Below the pieces are notes generated by a model that was not told the DNA's origin, did not search any database, and was given only the letters and a program-made list of their open reading frames with translations. DNA of 64,000 nt, from the NCBI GenBank assembly GCA_039931065.1, contig JBDTSP010000002.1, forward strand, positions 62,001 to 126,000, in the 5' to 3' direction. How positions within the stretch are numbered: the first letter of the stretch is position 1; each line of letters opens with the position of its first letter. A program made the position numbers and the translations under genes. This stretch comes from CADEED01 sp039931065 (GTDB lineage Bacteria > Pseudomonadota > Gammaproteobacteria > Steroidobacterales > Steroidobacteraceae). Positions 49,171 through 58,175 of this stretch are shown here, piece by piece.

Positions 49171-52110
49171 TCAGAACTTCATGTTGGCGCGCAGGTAATA
49201 GCGGCGGCCAAGCACATCGTAAGTGGAAGGATCGGTGTTCATCTGCACCGCGGCGGTATAGAGAGGCGGCTGTTCATCGGTCAGGTTCTCGACGCCGGCA
49301 CGCAGCTCGAGCGAATCGCGCAGACGCCAGGAGGCATTGGCATCCAGGTAAGTGATCGACGGCACACCCACGGTCGTGAACGGGTCGTACGACGCGTACT
49401 TGTTGGTCATCTGCGGGAGGTACTGCACGCGCAACCCCGCGCCGAAGTCGCGTAACTGCCAGTGCGCATTCAGCAACAGCTTGTAATCCGGGAACGCGCT
49501 CGCGACGTTGTCGCCGATCGTGCCCCGGTAGTCGATCACCGGCAGGCCCGGTAGATAGGCAATCTCCCATTTCTGCAGCCAGTTGCCGAGCAGGTTCAGA
49601 TCGAGTTTGCCCGCGGCGCCCAGATCGACCGCCCAGTCGACCTGCACGTCCACGCCCGCGGTGCGCAGATTGGACACGTTGTCAGTCCCCTGGCTCGGCA
49701 CGGATGGCTCTCCGTTGGCCGCCTTGCCATCGAGTGTGGTGGCGCGATTGATCGCGCGGCAGGCCGGATCGTTGGGATCGAGATCCGGGTTGTTGCCCGA
49801 GAAGCCGTAGCAGAGCAGCACGACTTCGCCTGCCGGCACCGAGAAGATCGCATCGTTCAGCTTGATGTCGTAGTAATCCACTGAAGCGCGCACGTGCTCG
49901 AAGTCGAACACGACGCCGAAGGTGACCGTGTCGGCACGCTCTTCACTCAACGCCGGATTGCCGCCACCGCGCGTCGGCACCTGCCCGTTCGTGAACGTGT
50001 AGGTGTCGACGTCGCCCGCGGCGATTCCCTGCGAGATGCACAACGTGCGGATCGCGCCGTTGCCGCCGTGCGCCGCATCGGCGTTCGCACCGAAGTTGCG
50101 CGCCGCGGAATTGTTGTCGCACGGATCTTCCAGCAGCGGCGGATTGTTTTCGTTCTCGGGGCTGAACAATTCGGCGATCGACGGCGCGCGCACCGCGCGC
50201 TGGTAAGAAGCGCGCAGCCGCATCGTATCGAGCATCTGCCAGTTGCCTTCGAGCTTGTAGGAATTCGAGCTGCCCGCGAGCGAGTGGTCGGACACCCGCG
50301 CGCCAAGCGTGAACCCCACATCCTTGGCGAAACGTTTGTCCTTCAGCAGCGGTAGATAGAACTCGCCGAACAGATCGGTGACATTGAACGCACCCTTGAG
50401 CGGATCCTGCTGCAGGAAACCCTCGAGGTCGCCGCTGGCCACGGCGAGATCGGGGCGGAAATTGAAGGACTCCTCGCGCCAGCTCGCGCCCACCGAGAAT
50501 TTGGCATCACCCGCGGGCAGGCTGAACGCCTTGCCGCCGAAGGTCGCCTCCGCGATCGAACTGTCGAGCGTGGTGCGATTGGTGAAATACGCGCGCACGT
50601 GATCCGCGCACGCCGCCGACAGACCGGCGGGACCGGCGAACGGGTTGTAGCCGCCCGCGCACTCCGATTCTCCGCCGTCGGGCGCGTCGAGCAGTTCCTG
50701 CAGACGCCCGGACGACACGTCGTTGTTGAGGAAACTCGTGTCGGTCATACGCGCGCTCGCCACGTACACATCCCAGTTGTAGTCCTGGCCCAACTTCCCG
50801 CGCAGGCCGCCGAGGAACTGGTACACATCGTATTCATCGCGAGTCTCGCGCGGCCCGACACCCTGCATGCGCTGGCGGAAACTGAAAGTCGCATTGGGAT
50901 CATCACGCGACGCGAGCAACTCGGCCAGATCGTCCGGGATGAAAGGATTCGTCACGGGAACGTCGAAATCGCCCGCCGGCACCGGCGCGAGCGTCGACTG
51001 CGTGTCATACGTCGTGAAGAAAGTCTGTACGTAGCCTTCGACCTGGTCGTTGAGCTGCAGGTTGGCGAAGCCGGCAAGATTCCAGCGCTTCACCGGCAAC
51101 TGCAGCGCGTTGGGCGGCGCGAAGTTGTAGCTGAAGCCGCTGTCATCAAAAGTGGGATCGCTGGTATCGCCGCGGAAGTTCACGACGGTGCCGGGCTGTC
51201 CGGTGCCGAGCGTGAACAGCGAACCGTCCGGATTCGAGCCGAGGTTCTGCGTCGATGCGACACTGCCGGGCGCCGAGCCGTAGCGGCCGAACACGCTGTC
51301 GATCGCGCCCTGCGTAAACGGATTGGCCGGATCGCGATTGATACGGCTTTCGAGAATGAAGCTCGATCCCTGCGGAAACAGGCCGTCCTTTCGGACGTCA
51401 TAGGCGATGCGCGAGAAGTCGCGCGCTCCCTGGTAGATCGCGTCGCGCTCGGTGTACTGAAAGCTGAACACCGCATTGCCGCGGTCTTCGGCGAAGTTGG
51501 AACCCACGGTGAGCGAGCTCGACCATTCGGCGCCGTCGCTCTCGGCCGTTTTCGCATACCCGGAGTCGATGGCGACACCTTCGAAATCCTTCTTGAGCGT
51601 GAAGTTGGTGACCCCGGCGATCGCGTCCGAGCCATACACCGCCGACGCGCCGCCCGTGACTACCTCGATATTTTCGATGAGCGCCGCCGGCACGATGTTC
51701 ACGTCGACCGTGCCATTGGAGTTCGACGCCGGCAGTCGCCGTCCGTTGAGCAGCACCAGGTTGCGCTGCGTCCCGAGGCCACGCAGATCGATGTTGGCCT
51801 GGCCACCGTTGGCCGGGTTGTTGGAGGTGGTGGTGATCGACGGCACGAACTGCGGCAACTGGTTCAGCAGATGCTCGACCGCCGTCGATCCGGTTTCCGA
51901 CATCGCCGCCGCGTTCACAGTGACGACAGGGCTGTCTGAAACGTAGTCGTTGCGCTGGATGCGCGAGCCGGTGACCGTCACGGTCTCTATCTCTTCCGGC
52001 GCAGAGGCGGAGGAATTCGCTTCCTGCGCGAGCGCCGGCGAGGCGGCGAGGATCGCGGCTGCGCCGGTCAATGCCGCCAGCAATGGGTTTTTCAGGTTCT
52101 GATTTTTCAT
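49171..52110 (-). CDS. TonB-dependent outer-membrane receptor
   Basis: A 979-residue receptor: signal peptide MKNQNLKNPLLAALTGAAAI..ALAQ, TonB-box-like EEIETVTVTGSRI, a plug (LLNQLPQFVPSITTTSNNPA, LRGLGTQRNLVLLNGRRLPA, IENIEVVTGGASAVYGSDAI) and a long 22-strand barrel ending in NMKF. The plug start SRIQRNDYVSDSPVVTV is typical of the expanded receptors of Caulobacter/Xanthomonas-like bacteria, many of which import complex carbohydrates, siderophores or other large molecules. The ATG at 52110 overlaps the upstream stop (ATGA). Ligand unknown. Confidence 0.94.
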   Translation of the reverse strand: MKNQNLKNPLLAALTGAAAILAASPALAQEANSSASAPEEIETVTVTGSRIQRNDYVSDSPVVTVNAAAMSETGSTAVEHLLNQLPQFVPSITTTSNNPANGGQANIDLRGLGTQRNLVLLNGRRLPASNSNGTVDVNIVPAALIENIEVVTGGASAVYGSDAIAGVTNFTLKKDFEGVAIDSGYAKTAESDGAEWSSSLTVGSNFAEDRGNAVFSFQYTERDAIYQGARDFSRIAYDVRKDGLFPQGSSFILESRINRDPANPFTQGAIDSVFGRYGSAPGSVASTQNLGSNPDGSLFTLGTGQPGTVVNFRGDTSDPTFDDSGFSYNFAPPNALQLPVKRWNLAGFANLQLNDQVEGYVQTFFTTYDTQSTLAPVPAGDFDVPVTNPFIPDDLAELLASRDDPNATFSFRQRMQGVGPRETRDEYDVYQFLGGLRGKLGQDYNWDVYVASARMTDTSFLNNDVSSGRLQELLDAPDGGESECAGGYNPFAGPAGLSAACADHVRAYFTNRTTLDSSIAEATFGGKAFSLPAGDAKFSVGASWREESFNFRPDLAVASGDLEGFLQQDPLKGAFNVTDLFGEFYLPLLKDKRFAKDVGFTLGARVSDHSLAGSSNSYKLEGNWQMLDTMRLRASYQRAVRAPSIAELFSPENENNPPLLEDPCDNNSAARNFGANADAAHGGNGAIRTLCISQGIAAGDVDTYTFTNGQVPTRGGGNPALSEERADTVTFGVVFDFEHVRASVDYYDIKLNDAIFSVPAGEVVLLCYGFSGNNPDLDPNDPACRAINRATTLDGKAANGEPSVPSQGTDNVSNLRTAGVDVQVDWAVDLGAAGKLDLNLLGNWLQKWEIAYLPGLPVIDYRGTIGDNVASAFPDYKLLLNAHWQLRDFGAGLRVQYLPQMTNKYASYDPFTTVGVPSITYLDANASWRLRDSLELRAGVENLTDEQPPLYTAAVQMNTDPSTYDVLGRRYYLRANMKF

Positions 52111-52892
52111 GAGAGTCTCTTTGCGGCGCGTTCTTCCGCGCCGGCCGTTGAGTGAACGAGATGCGGCACGGTGCGATGTGCCAGGGAATTCTTCGCGTAC
52201 CCGAGCAGTTCGGCCGACCAGTCGGCGAACAGATCGAACACGCGGAACGACAGGTCGAGGCAACGCACGCGCTCGAGCGAGCTGAGCGCGATCGTCTCGA
52301 GCGCGGAGCGGTCGTAGCCGCGCAGGGAAATGCCGGGCTCGCGCGGGAAATGGAAGCGCCCGAAGTAACGCAGCTCTGGCCCGCCCGCCGCTTCGAGTTG
52401 CGCGGCGATCTTCGAGGTGAGCTCGAACAACACGTTGCCGGTTGCTTCGATCGCCTCGACCACCACGAGCTTTTCGACCGGCGTCGCACCTTGCAGCAGC
52501 TGCGCGAGGCGCGCTCCGAGCATGCGGCTCTCGCGCGCGTCGTCCTTCATGTACGAGCGCAGCACCTGCGTGATGCTCGCGCTGCGATCGAAGCCGAGCT
52601 TCGCGAAGTCGTCGAGGTACCACGGCCAGTGATGGTCGTCCTCGTAAGTCCGTTCGTTGAGCAGTTTCTGGTGCGGATCGTCCGAAGCTTCATCACGTAG
52701 CACGAAGCGGTTCAGGTCCGACGACGCCAGGATGAATGGCGCCATGCACGGATAAAACGCCAGGCGGTCCCGGGCCGGGATCGATTCGGAGCGCAGGAAT
52801 TCGAACAGTGGAAGTCCTGAATAGTGGCGCCTGGCTTGCGCCAGCTCTCGCAACACGGCCTTCATCCGTTTCTCCATAACTTGATGTGTCAT
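52107..52892 (-). CDS. Heme-oxygenase-fold-like (iron-containing redox enzyme-like) protein
   Basis: A 261-residue all-helical, soluble protein. Clusters of potential metal ligands occur in LLNERTYEDDHHWPWYLDDF, VVVEAIEATGNVLFELTSKI and LRYFGRFHFPREPG. This pattern of Glu/His/Asp on successive helices recalls heme-oxygenase-like diiron oxidases and the 'iron-containing redox enzyme' family; I infer that fold and do not claim a reaction. The ATG at 52892 is used; a Met five codons in is possible. The stop overlaps the receptor start. It lies 41 bases after the kinase gene. Confidence 0.6.
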   Translation of the reverse strand: MTHQVMEKRMKAVLRELAQARRHYSGLPLFEFLRSESIPARDRLAFYPCMAPFILASSDLNRFVLRDEASDDPHQKLLNERTYEDDHHWPWYLDDFAKLGFDRSASITQVLRSYMKDDARESRMLGARLAQLLQGATPVEKLVVVEAIEATGNVLFELTSKIAAQLEAAGGPELRYFGRFHFPREPGISLRGYDRSALETIALSSLERVRCLDLSFRVFDLFADWSAELLGYAKNSLAHRTVPHLVHSTAGAEERAAKRLS

Positions 52893-52933
52893 GGAGAACG
52901 GACGCGAGCGGCCTGGAATTCAGGACATCGAGA

Positions 52934-55630
52934 TCAGTTGTTTTTGCTCATCGCCAGCTGGTTTGACGCGCGCGTAATGGCGTCGCGAACGCGCAACGTG
53001 TCGGGATGGTTATCGCCCGATGACCCCGCGAACTGCACGGCGGCCGTCGCGAACGCATCGCGCGCCTCGCGCGGCTTGCGTTGTTGCTCGTACACGAGTC
53101 CGGTCAGGTACCAGGCGCGGCCGGTGAAGCGCGAAAAGGATTCCTCTTCGAACTTGGGCGCGAGATCACGCGCCTTCTCGGCCTCATCCGCCGCGCTCGA
53201 AAGATCGTGTTCGGCCAGCGCGAGTTCGCCGCGCATGGCATGCGCCAGCGAGATGTGGGCGCGGCAGCAACCCTGTGATTCATAGCTGCGGATCGCCTGC
53301 GTCAGCACCGTGCGTGCGTCGTCCGCGCGCTGCTGGGCGGCGAGCACCGTCGCGCGGGTCATCAGGTACCGCGTGGTCACGACATGAGTCTCGCCAAGAT
53401 TCGCTTCGTGCAGGGACACCAGCGCCAGATCGAGCAACTTCGAGGCTTCATCGAGCCTGCCTTGCTGTGCGATGACATCTGCCTCGCCGATCAGCGCGCC
53501 GGCCACACTCACGACATTGCCGCGGCCCGAGGCCAGGGTGCGGGCCTGTTCGAATTCGCTCATCGCCGCCCCGAAACGGCCGAGCTGGCCGAGAATCCGC
53601 GCGCGTCGATAGATGCGCCGGTCGGAGATCTGCGCGTTCGGCGAGAGTTCGTGAATGATGTCCCAGGCGGCGTCGGTTTCCTCGAGGGCGCGAATGGGAT
53701 TGCCGGCGTTGAGCCACACGCTCGACCAGTCTTCGCGCACTTCCGCCGCAGCGCGGCCGCGACCGCGGCCGGCGGCGGTGAGCAGTTCGAGCGCCTCGCG
53801 ATACTGCGCATGCGCCGCGCCGAACTCGTCACGCAGCCCATAGGCGGCGCCGATGTACTGCAGGATGTCCGAGCGTCCGTAGACCGTGTCGACACCGGCG
53901 ACCTCGAATCGGTTCAACGCGCGCTGCGCGTAATCGAGCGCACCATTCGCGTCGCCGCTGTTGAGCGCGAAGCCGGCACGCGACAGCAGGCACTCCGAGG
54001 CGATCGCATCGTCGGCGATGGTGGCGGAGAGTTCGCGCGTGAGCGTCGCCAGCGCCTCTTCCGTTCGGCCGAGCTGGCTCCAGAGTTCCGCGCGCGCGCA
54101 GCGCAGCGAGGCGCCGAGCGCAGCGGACTCGGCCGGCAACGATTCGATCGTGCGCGTCAGCACCGCCTCGGCGTTGCGATACAAACCGTTGGCGCGATAC
54201 CAGTTGGCGAGAAAATCCGTGGCGAAGATGCGGGTGCGCAGATCGTCGCGGCCCGTCTGACGCGCGATCTCCTCGCTGCGCGCGATGAGCTGCTCGAAGC
54301 TCAGGGACTCGCCCGGCTGCATGCCTTCGATGAGCACGGTCGAGGTGAACATGGCCGCCGCCTGCGAATTCGCCAGCCGCTCGACCGCCATCGCGCGTTG
54401 CCGTTCGGCGTCGCGCCACTGCCAGGCGGCGACGCCGAGCGCCACGCTCAGGACCAGCACGCCCGTGAAAGCCACCAGCAGTGGCAGCGCATTGCGCCGC
54501 AGGAACTTGCGCGCGACGTACGCAAATGAGCGTGGCCGCGCGGAGACCGGTTCGCGCGCCAGGTAATGCTCGATATCCCGGGCGAACGCTTCTACCGACG
54601 CGTAACGATCGGCCGGCGCCTTCTCGAGCGCCTTCGCGACGATGGCATCGAGATCGCCGCGCAGATCGCCGACCTCCGCGGGCGGCGCGACGCGGCTGGC
54701 GAGCGGCGGCTCCACGTGCAGCACTTCGTGTTCGTAGGCACCGAGCGACTGACCCGCGGGCGAATACGGGCTCGCGCCGGTCAACAACTCGAACAGGATC
54801 ACGCCGAGCGAATACACGTCGGTCGCCACCGTGACGGGCATTCCCGTGAATTGCTCCGGCGCCGCGTACGCCGGCGTGAGGGCCGTCGCGCCCGCCATCG
54901 TATGGTGCACCGGCAGCGCGTTATCCGGCTGCAACAGCCGGGCGATGCCGAAATCGAGCAGCCGCACCTCGCAGTCGTGGGCGATCAGGATGTTGTTAGG
55001 CTTGAGATCGCGATGCACGATCAGCCGCGCATGCGCGAACGCCACCGCGCGCAGGATGTTGAGGAACAATGAAAGTTTGGCGCAGATGTCGAGTTGCGCG
55101 GTCTGGCAGTATTCGTCGGGCGGCACGCCATCGACGTATTCGAGCGCGAGATACGGCCGGCCGCGCTCGTCCAGGCCCGCGTCGTACAAACGCGCGATGT
55201 TCGGATGTTCGAGGCTGGCCAGAATCTGGCGCTCGCGCGCGATGCGTTCGGCGATGCCGCGGTCCACCAGCCCGAGATGCGGCAGCTTCAATGCCACCTT
55301 GCGCTGAATCGAGTGGTCGACGAGCTCTGCCAGCCACACCGAAGAGGTGCCACCCGTGCCGAGCTCGCGCAGCAGGCGGTAAGGGCCGACGATGGATTCC
55401 GGTCCGAGCGTCAGCGCGCTCGGGGCCGCGCTGAATTCGGGCAAACGATTGAGGAAGTCGTCGGTCTCGACGGCGGCGCGCCCCGCGAGCAACTCGCCCA
55501 GCGGCTCACGCAGGTCCGCGTGTTCGGCCGGCAACGACGCGAGCCAGGCCGCGCGTTCGGGCGGCGCGAGGTCGAGCGCCGCGTCGAGCAGTGGACTCAG
55601 TCGTTTCCAGTCGGCGGCGGCAATCGTCAT
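52934..55630 (-). CDS. Transmembrane Ser/Thr protein kinase with C-terminal TPR region
   Basis: An 898-residue kinase. After an N-terminal helical segment, the kinase domain spans about 85-360: glycine loop LGTGGTSSVWLAE, VALKLP lysine, HRDLKPNNIL, LDFGIARLL and AYAAPEQFTG. One membrane segment follows (ALPLLVAFTGVLVLSVALGV, about 395-415). Then come ~480 predicted periplasmic residues of helical TPR-like repeats (for example NAEAVLTRTIESLPAESAAL, QYREALELLTAAGRG). This architecture, next to an ECF sigma factor, matches the kinases that phosphorylate and activate ECF43-type sigma factors. It starts 58 bases after the sigma stop. Confidence 0.92.
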   Translation of the reverse strand: MTIAAADWKRLSPLLDAALDLAPPERAAWLASLPAEHADLREPLGELLAGRAAVETDDFLNRLPEFSAAPSALTLGPESIVGPYRLLRELGTGGTSSVWLAELVDHSIQRKVALKLPHLGLVDRGIAERIARERQILASLEHPNIARLYDAGLDERGRPYLALEYVDGVPPDEYCQTAQLDICAKLSLFLNILRAVAFAHARLIVHRDLKPNNILIAHDCEVRLLDFGIARLLQPDNALPVHHTMAGATALTPAYAAPEQFTGMPVTVATDVYSLGVILFELLTGASPYSPAGQSLGAYEHEVLHVEPPLASRVAPPAEVGDLRGDLDAIVAKALEKAPADRYASVEAFARDIEHYLAREPVSARPRSFAYVARKFLRRNALPLLVAFTGVLVLSVALGVAAWQWRDAERQRAMAVERLANSQAAAMFTSTVLIEGMQPGESLSFEQLIARSEEIARQTGRDDLRTRIFATDFLANWYRANGLYRNAEAVLTRTIESLPAESAALGASLRCARAELWSQLGRTEEALATLTRELSATIADDAIASECLLSRAGFALNSGDANGALDYAQRALNRFEVAGVDTVYGRSDILQYIGAAYGLRDEFGAAHAQYREALELLTAAGRGRGRAAAEVREDWSSVWLNAGNPIRALEETDAAWDIIHELSPNAQISDRRIYRRARILGQLGRFGAAMSEFEQARTLASGRGNVVSVAGALIGEADVIAQQGRLDEASKLLDLALVSLHEANLGETHVVTTRYLMTRATVLAAQQRADDARTVLTQAIRSYESQGCCRAHISLAHAMRGELALAEHDLSSAADEAEKARDLAPKFEEESFSRFTGRAWYLTGLVYEQQRKPREARDAFATAAVQFAGSSGDNHPDTLRVRDAITRASNQLAMSKNN

Positions 55631-55688
55631 GACGGTCTCGCGCGAAGGCTCTGAAGACCCAGACGCAACGCGGGGTCCGATACGGACA

Positions 55689-56243
55689 TCAGCGCAACAT
55701 GGCGGACAACAATAGTCGCGCCTTCTCCCAGTCGCGCCGCACGGTGCGGTCGGTAACGCCCAGTGCGGTTGCGATTTCCTGCTCGGTCATGCCGGCGAAG
55801 TAACGCATCTCCACCACCTGGACGAGGCGCGGGTCTTCGGCCTGCAGCGCCTCGATGGCATCGTTGATCTGGATGACTTCATCTTCACCGGCGTGCTGGT
55901 TCTCGGCGAGCTGCGTGTCGAGCGGCAGATGCACCGCGTTGCCGCCGCGCCGCTCCGCCTGCCGCTGGCGGGCGAAGTCGACGATGACCGAACGCATGAC
56001 GCGCGCGGCGTACGCGAAGAAGTGTCCACGCTCGCTACCGGCCAACTTGCCCGCGCGCTGGAAGCGCAGAAAACTTTCGTGCAGTAACACGGTGGTGTTC
56101 AACAATGTATTGCGGCCGCCGTCGCGCAGCTGCGCGCGCGCCTGCCCGCGCAGGTCTTCATAAGCGACGGCAAACAGCCGTTCGCGCGCGGCCTCGTCGC
56201 CGGCGTGAGCGCGCTGGATCAGCAATGAGAGCTCGTCAGTCAT
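55689..56243 (-). CDS. ECF sigma factor of the kinase-associated (Sig-70_X6 / ECF43-like) type
   Basis: A 184-residue sigma factor: region 2 is LLNTTVLLHESFLRFQRAGK with FFAYAARVMRSVIVDFARQR, region 4 is VVEMRYFAGMTEQEIATALG followed by VTDRTVRRDWEKARLLL. The LxxxxLLHESxLR phrase is characteristic of the group found beside Ser/Thr kinases (ECF43). In Vibrio and Xanthomonas such sigmas are switched on by threonine phosphorylation in region 2. No anti-sigma gene is present. The ATG at 56243 directly abuts a 40-base inverted repeat, so its leader should fold into a strong hairpin. Confidence 0.88.
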   Translation of the reverse strand: MTDELSLLIQRAHAGDEAARERLFAVAYEDLRGQARAQLRDGGRNTLLNTTVLLHESFLRFQRAGKLAGSERGHFFAYAARVMRSVIVDFARQRQAERRGGNAVHLPLDTQLAENQHAGEDEVIQINDAIEALQAEDPRLVQVVEMRYFAGMTEQEIATALGVTDRTVRRDWEKARLLLSAMLR

Positions 56244-56354
56244 GGGGGCAGCCCCCGTTTCCTAGCAAAAGGGGACAGGCTTCGTTAAGGAGCGATGACT
56301 TCACTCGGCGTTGAGAAGCCTGTCCCCTTTTGCTAGGAAACGGGGGCTGCCCCC
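56244..56354. repeat. Large palindrome with perfect 40-base arms against the sigma start codon
   Basis: Positions 56244-56283 and 56315-56354 are perfect 40-base inverted repeats with a 31-base loop. The arm contains GGGGGCAGCCCCC (itself a hairpin) and ends AAAAGGGGACAGGCTTC. On the minus strand the element ends exactly where the sigma-factor ATG begins; on its other side it lies 12 bases past the stop of the alpha/beta hydrolase gene. The GGGGACAGG core is shared with the palindrome at 17497. Confidence 0.95.
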
Positions 56355-56366
56355 TCTTCAGCTTCT

Positions 56367-56888
56367 TCATGACACGTCTTGCGGGAGGTCTAGCGAGATC
56401 AGGAAGTACTCGAACAGGTACTTCAGGAATCGCACTTCATCCTGCAGGCGGTGATCGCTGTTGAGGATGTGCAGCGCGCAGCCGTGACGGCGCGCGAACT
56501 CGATGCTCTGCTCCACCGGCACGACATCATCTTTCCAGCCGTGAACTATGGTCGTCGGGCAGTCGAGCACGCGATCGCGCAGCGCCGGCAGCCCGGGCAT
56601 CGTCAGCGCCGGCGCCATCAGGAACACCCCGCGGGCGTGCAACAGCGAAGCGGCCGCGACCGACACGTATCCGCCGAGGCTCGAGCCGCACAACACCAGG
56701 TCACCCTTGAGCTCCTTGCAGAACTCGACCAGCTTGTTGACCCGCTCGCGCGGATCGTCGATGCCGCGGTAGTCCACCGACTCCACTTCGTAACCTTCGC
56801 TGCGGGCGTTGCCGGCCAGCGCGGTGATCTTGACACCCCAGGGCCCGGCATCCTTGCCGTGCGAGAAAACCACGTAACGGTCAGTCAC
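56367..56888 (-). CDS. Small alpha/beta hydrolase (YqiA/UPF0227-like)
   Basis: A 173-residue compact hydrolase. VFSHGKDAGPWGVKI carries the oxyanion region, LVLCGSSLGGYVSVAAA the nucleophile Ser, TIVHGWKDDVVPVEQ the acid and LNSDHRLQDE the His. The short length without a lid domain resembles YqiA-type esterases. The start is a GTG. It lies six bases after atl on the same strand. Substrate unknown. Confidence 0.82.
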   Translation of the reverse strand: MTDRYVVFSHGKDAGPWGVKITALAGNARSEGYEVESVDYRGIDDPRERVNKLVEFCKELKGDLVLCGSSLGGYVSVAAASLLHARGVFLMAPALTMPGLPALRDRVLDCPTTIVHGWKDDVVPVEQSIEFARRHGCALHILNSDHRLQDEVRFLKYLFEYFLISLDLPQDVS

Positions 56889-56894
56889 AACGCC

Positions 56895-57251
56895 TCACAA
56901 CTTCCATAACAACGCGTCGAGACTGCGCGCGCCAGCCGCGCTGCGTTTGACGACGGCGCGATTGCCGCGCGTCTCGACACCCTCGCGCGCCAGCCGCTGC
57001 AATTGCCTGCGCGCGCTGGCTGAACCCGCCGGAAAGGCAATGCGGCCGCCCGCGGCCGTAACGCGGTGCCATGGCAGCTTCGGTGCGTCGCCCGACTCGC
57101 GCAGCACCTGCCCGACCAGCCGTGCACGGCCGGGCAAACCCGCGCGCCGCGCCACTTCGCCGTAGCTCAGAAAACTGCCGCGTTTGATGGCACGCACGGC
57201 GGCGCGGATCGCGGCCGCGCGTTTTTCCGCCGTTGAGACACTTTCGTCCAT
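56895..57251 (-). CDS. atl: Alkyltransferase-like DNA-binding protein
   Basis: A 118-residue homologue of O6-alkylguanine-DNA alkyltransferase in which the active-site PCHRV is replaced by PWHRV (KLPWHRVTAAGGRIAF). Such Atl proteins bind O6-alkylguanine, bend the DNA and flag it for nucleotide excision repair instead of removing the alkyl group. The helix-turn-helix segment (SYGEVARRAGLPGRARLVGQ) is intact. It begins the run of alkylation-related genes up to 59384. Confidence 0.92.
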   Translation of the reverse strand: MDESVSTAEKRAAAIRAAVRAIKRGSFLSYGEVARRAGLPGRARLVGQVLRESGDAPKLPWHRVTAAGGRIAFPAGSASARRQLQRLAREGVETRGNRAVVKRSAAGARSLDALLWKL

Positions 57252-57363
57252 GGATGTTCAAACAGTCTCTTCCAGTTTGCCGGCGGGATATGTATCGAAT
57301 GTTTGCGATCGCCGGTGCGCAACGATTAGAGTTTCCGCCTCAGGCGGAGGATTCGATCACGCG

Positions 57364-57903
57364 ATGGCCAGAGTAGCAACCGACGTACACCCCGCCCGGC
57401 CCCAGATGGACTGGTTGACCATGACCGACACCACGCAGGCGGGCCCCACGCTGCGCGCCTGGATCCGTGCCCATCGCAGCGCATTCGGCCGCTGGTTGTT
57501 CGCGCGCACGGTGTGCAAACGCGCGCCTTACTTCGCGACCATCAAGCCGCGCTTCCTCGATCTGCAACCCACACTTTGCCGCGTCGCGATGCAAAAGCGC
57601 CGCGCGGTCGAAAACCATATCCACACCGTGCACGCACTCGCGATGGGAAACCTGTGCGAGCTCGCCGCGGGCCTGTGCACCGAGGTGACCATCCCGGTCG
57701 GCATGCGCTGGATTCCGCGCGGCATGACCATCGAGTACCTCGCAAAGGCCGAGACCGACGTGATCGCCACCGCGCGGCTCGACAAGACGGAGTGGGCGGG
57801 CGCGGAGAACATCGGCGTGCCGGTCACCGTCACCGATACGAACGGCAAGGAAGTCGTGCGCGCGGTCATCAGCATGTACGTGTCGCCGAAGAAAGAGAGC
57901 TGA
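57364..57903 (+). CDS. DUF4442 hotdog-fold protein
   Basis: A 179-residue (from this start) single-hotdog protein of the DUF4442 / PaaI-like type: FATIKPRFLDLQPTLCRVAM, KRRAVENHIHTVHALAMGNL, CELAAGLCTEVTIPVGMRWI and IEYLAKAETDVIATARL. Relatives are putative acyl-CoA thioesterases. GGCGGAGG lies 14 bases before the ATG at 57364, which is rather far; ATG codons at 57403 and 57421 are alternatives. It is divergent from atl. Confidence 0.78.
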   Translation: MARVATDVHPARPQMDWLTMTDTTQAGPTLRAWIRAHRSAFGRWLFARTVCKRAPYFATIKPRFLDLQPTLCRVAMQKRRAVENHIHTVHALAMGNLCELAAGLCTEVTIPVGMRWIPRGMTIEYLAKAETDVIATARLDKTEWAGAENIGVPVTVTDTNGKEVVRAVISMYVSPKKES

Positions 57904-57917
57904 TCGGGCGGGCGCCA

Positions 57918-58175
57918 TTGCGCACCTGGACTGTCATTGGCGCCAACGGCAAGCCGCGCGCCGCCAGCGCGCCCGGCAGGTTTGGCGGGCATCGCAAAAC
58001 GAGAATCTTCGGACGGCTCGACTGTCGCGCCGCGCTGCGGGCCATCGCGCGCGGCGGTTACGTCGCGAATCGGGTGTTCTTCGCCAACGAGGCCACTGCG
58101 CGCGCGGCCGGCTTCCGGCCCTGCGCAGTCTGCATGCCGGCCGAATACGCACGCTGGAAAGCGGACTCTAACTAG
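57918..58175 (+). CDS. Stand-alone Ada-type zinc-binding domain protein
   Basis: An 85-residue protein (TTG start) consisting of an Ada N-terminal-like Zn domain: RKTRIFGRLDCRAALRAIAR, VFFANEATARAAGFRPCAVC and a second C-x-x-C half. In Ada the four Cys hold zinc and one accepts a methyl group from phosphotriesters. Here the cysteines visible are LDC and FRPCAVC, so three are clear; a fourth is not in the usual place, which leaves methyl transfer in doubt. It follows DUF4442 by 14 bases and its 3' end overlaps the convergent oxygenase gene by eight bases. Confidence 0.75.
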   Translation: MRTWTVIGANGKPRAASAPGRFGGHRKTRIFGRLDCRAALRAIARGGYVANRVFFANEATARAAGFRPCAVCMPAEYARWKADSN

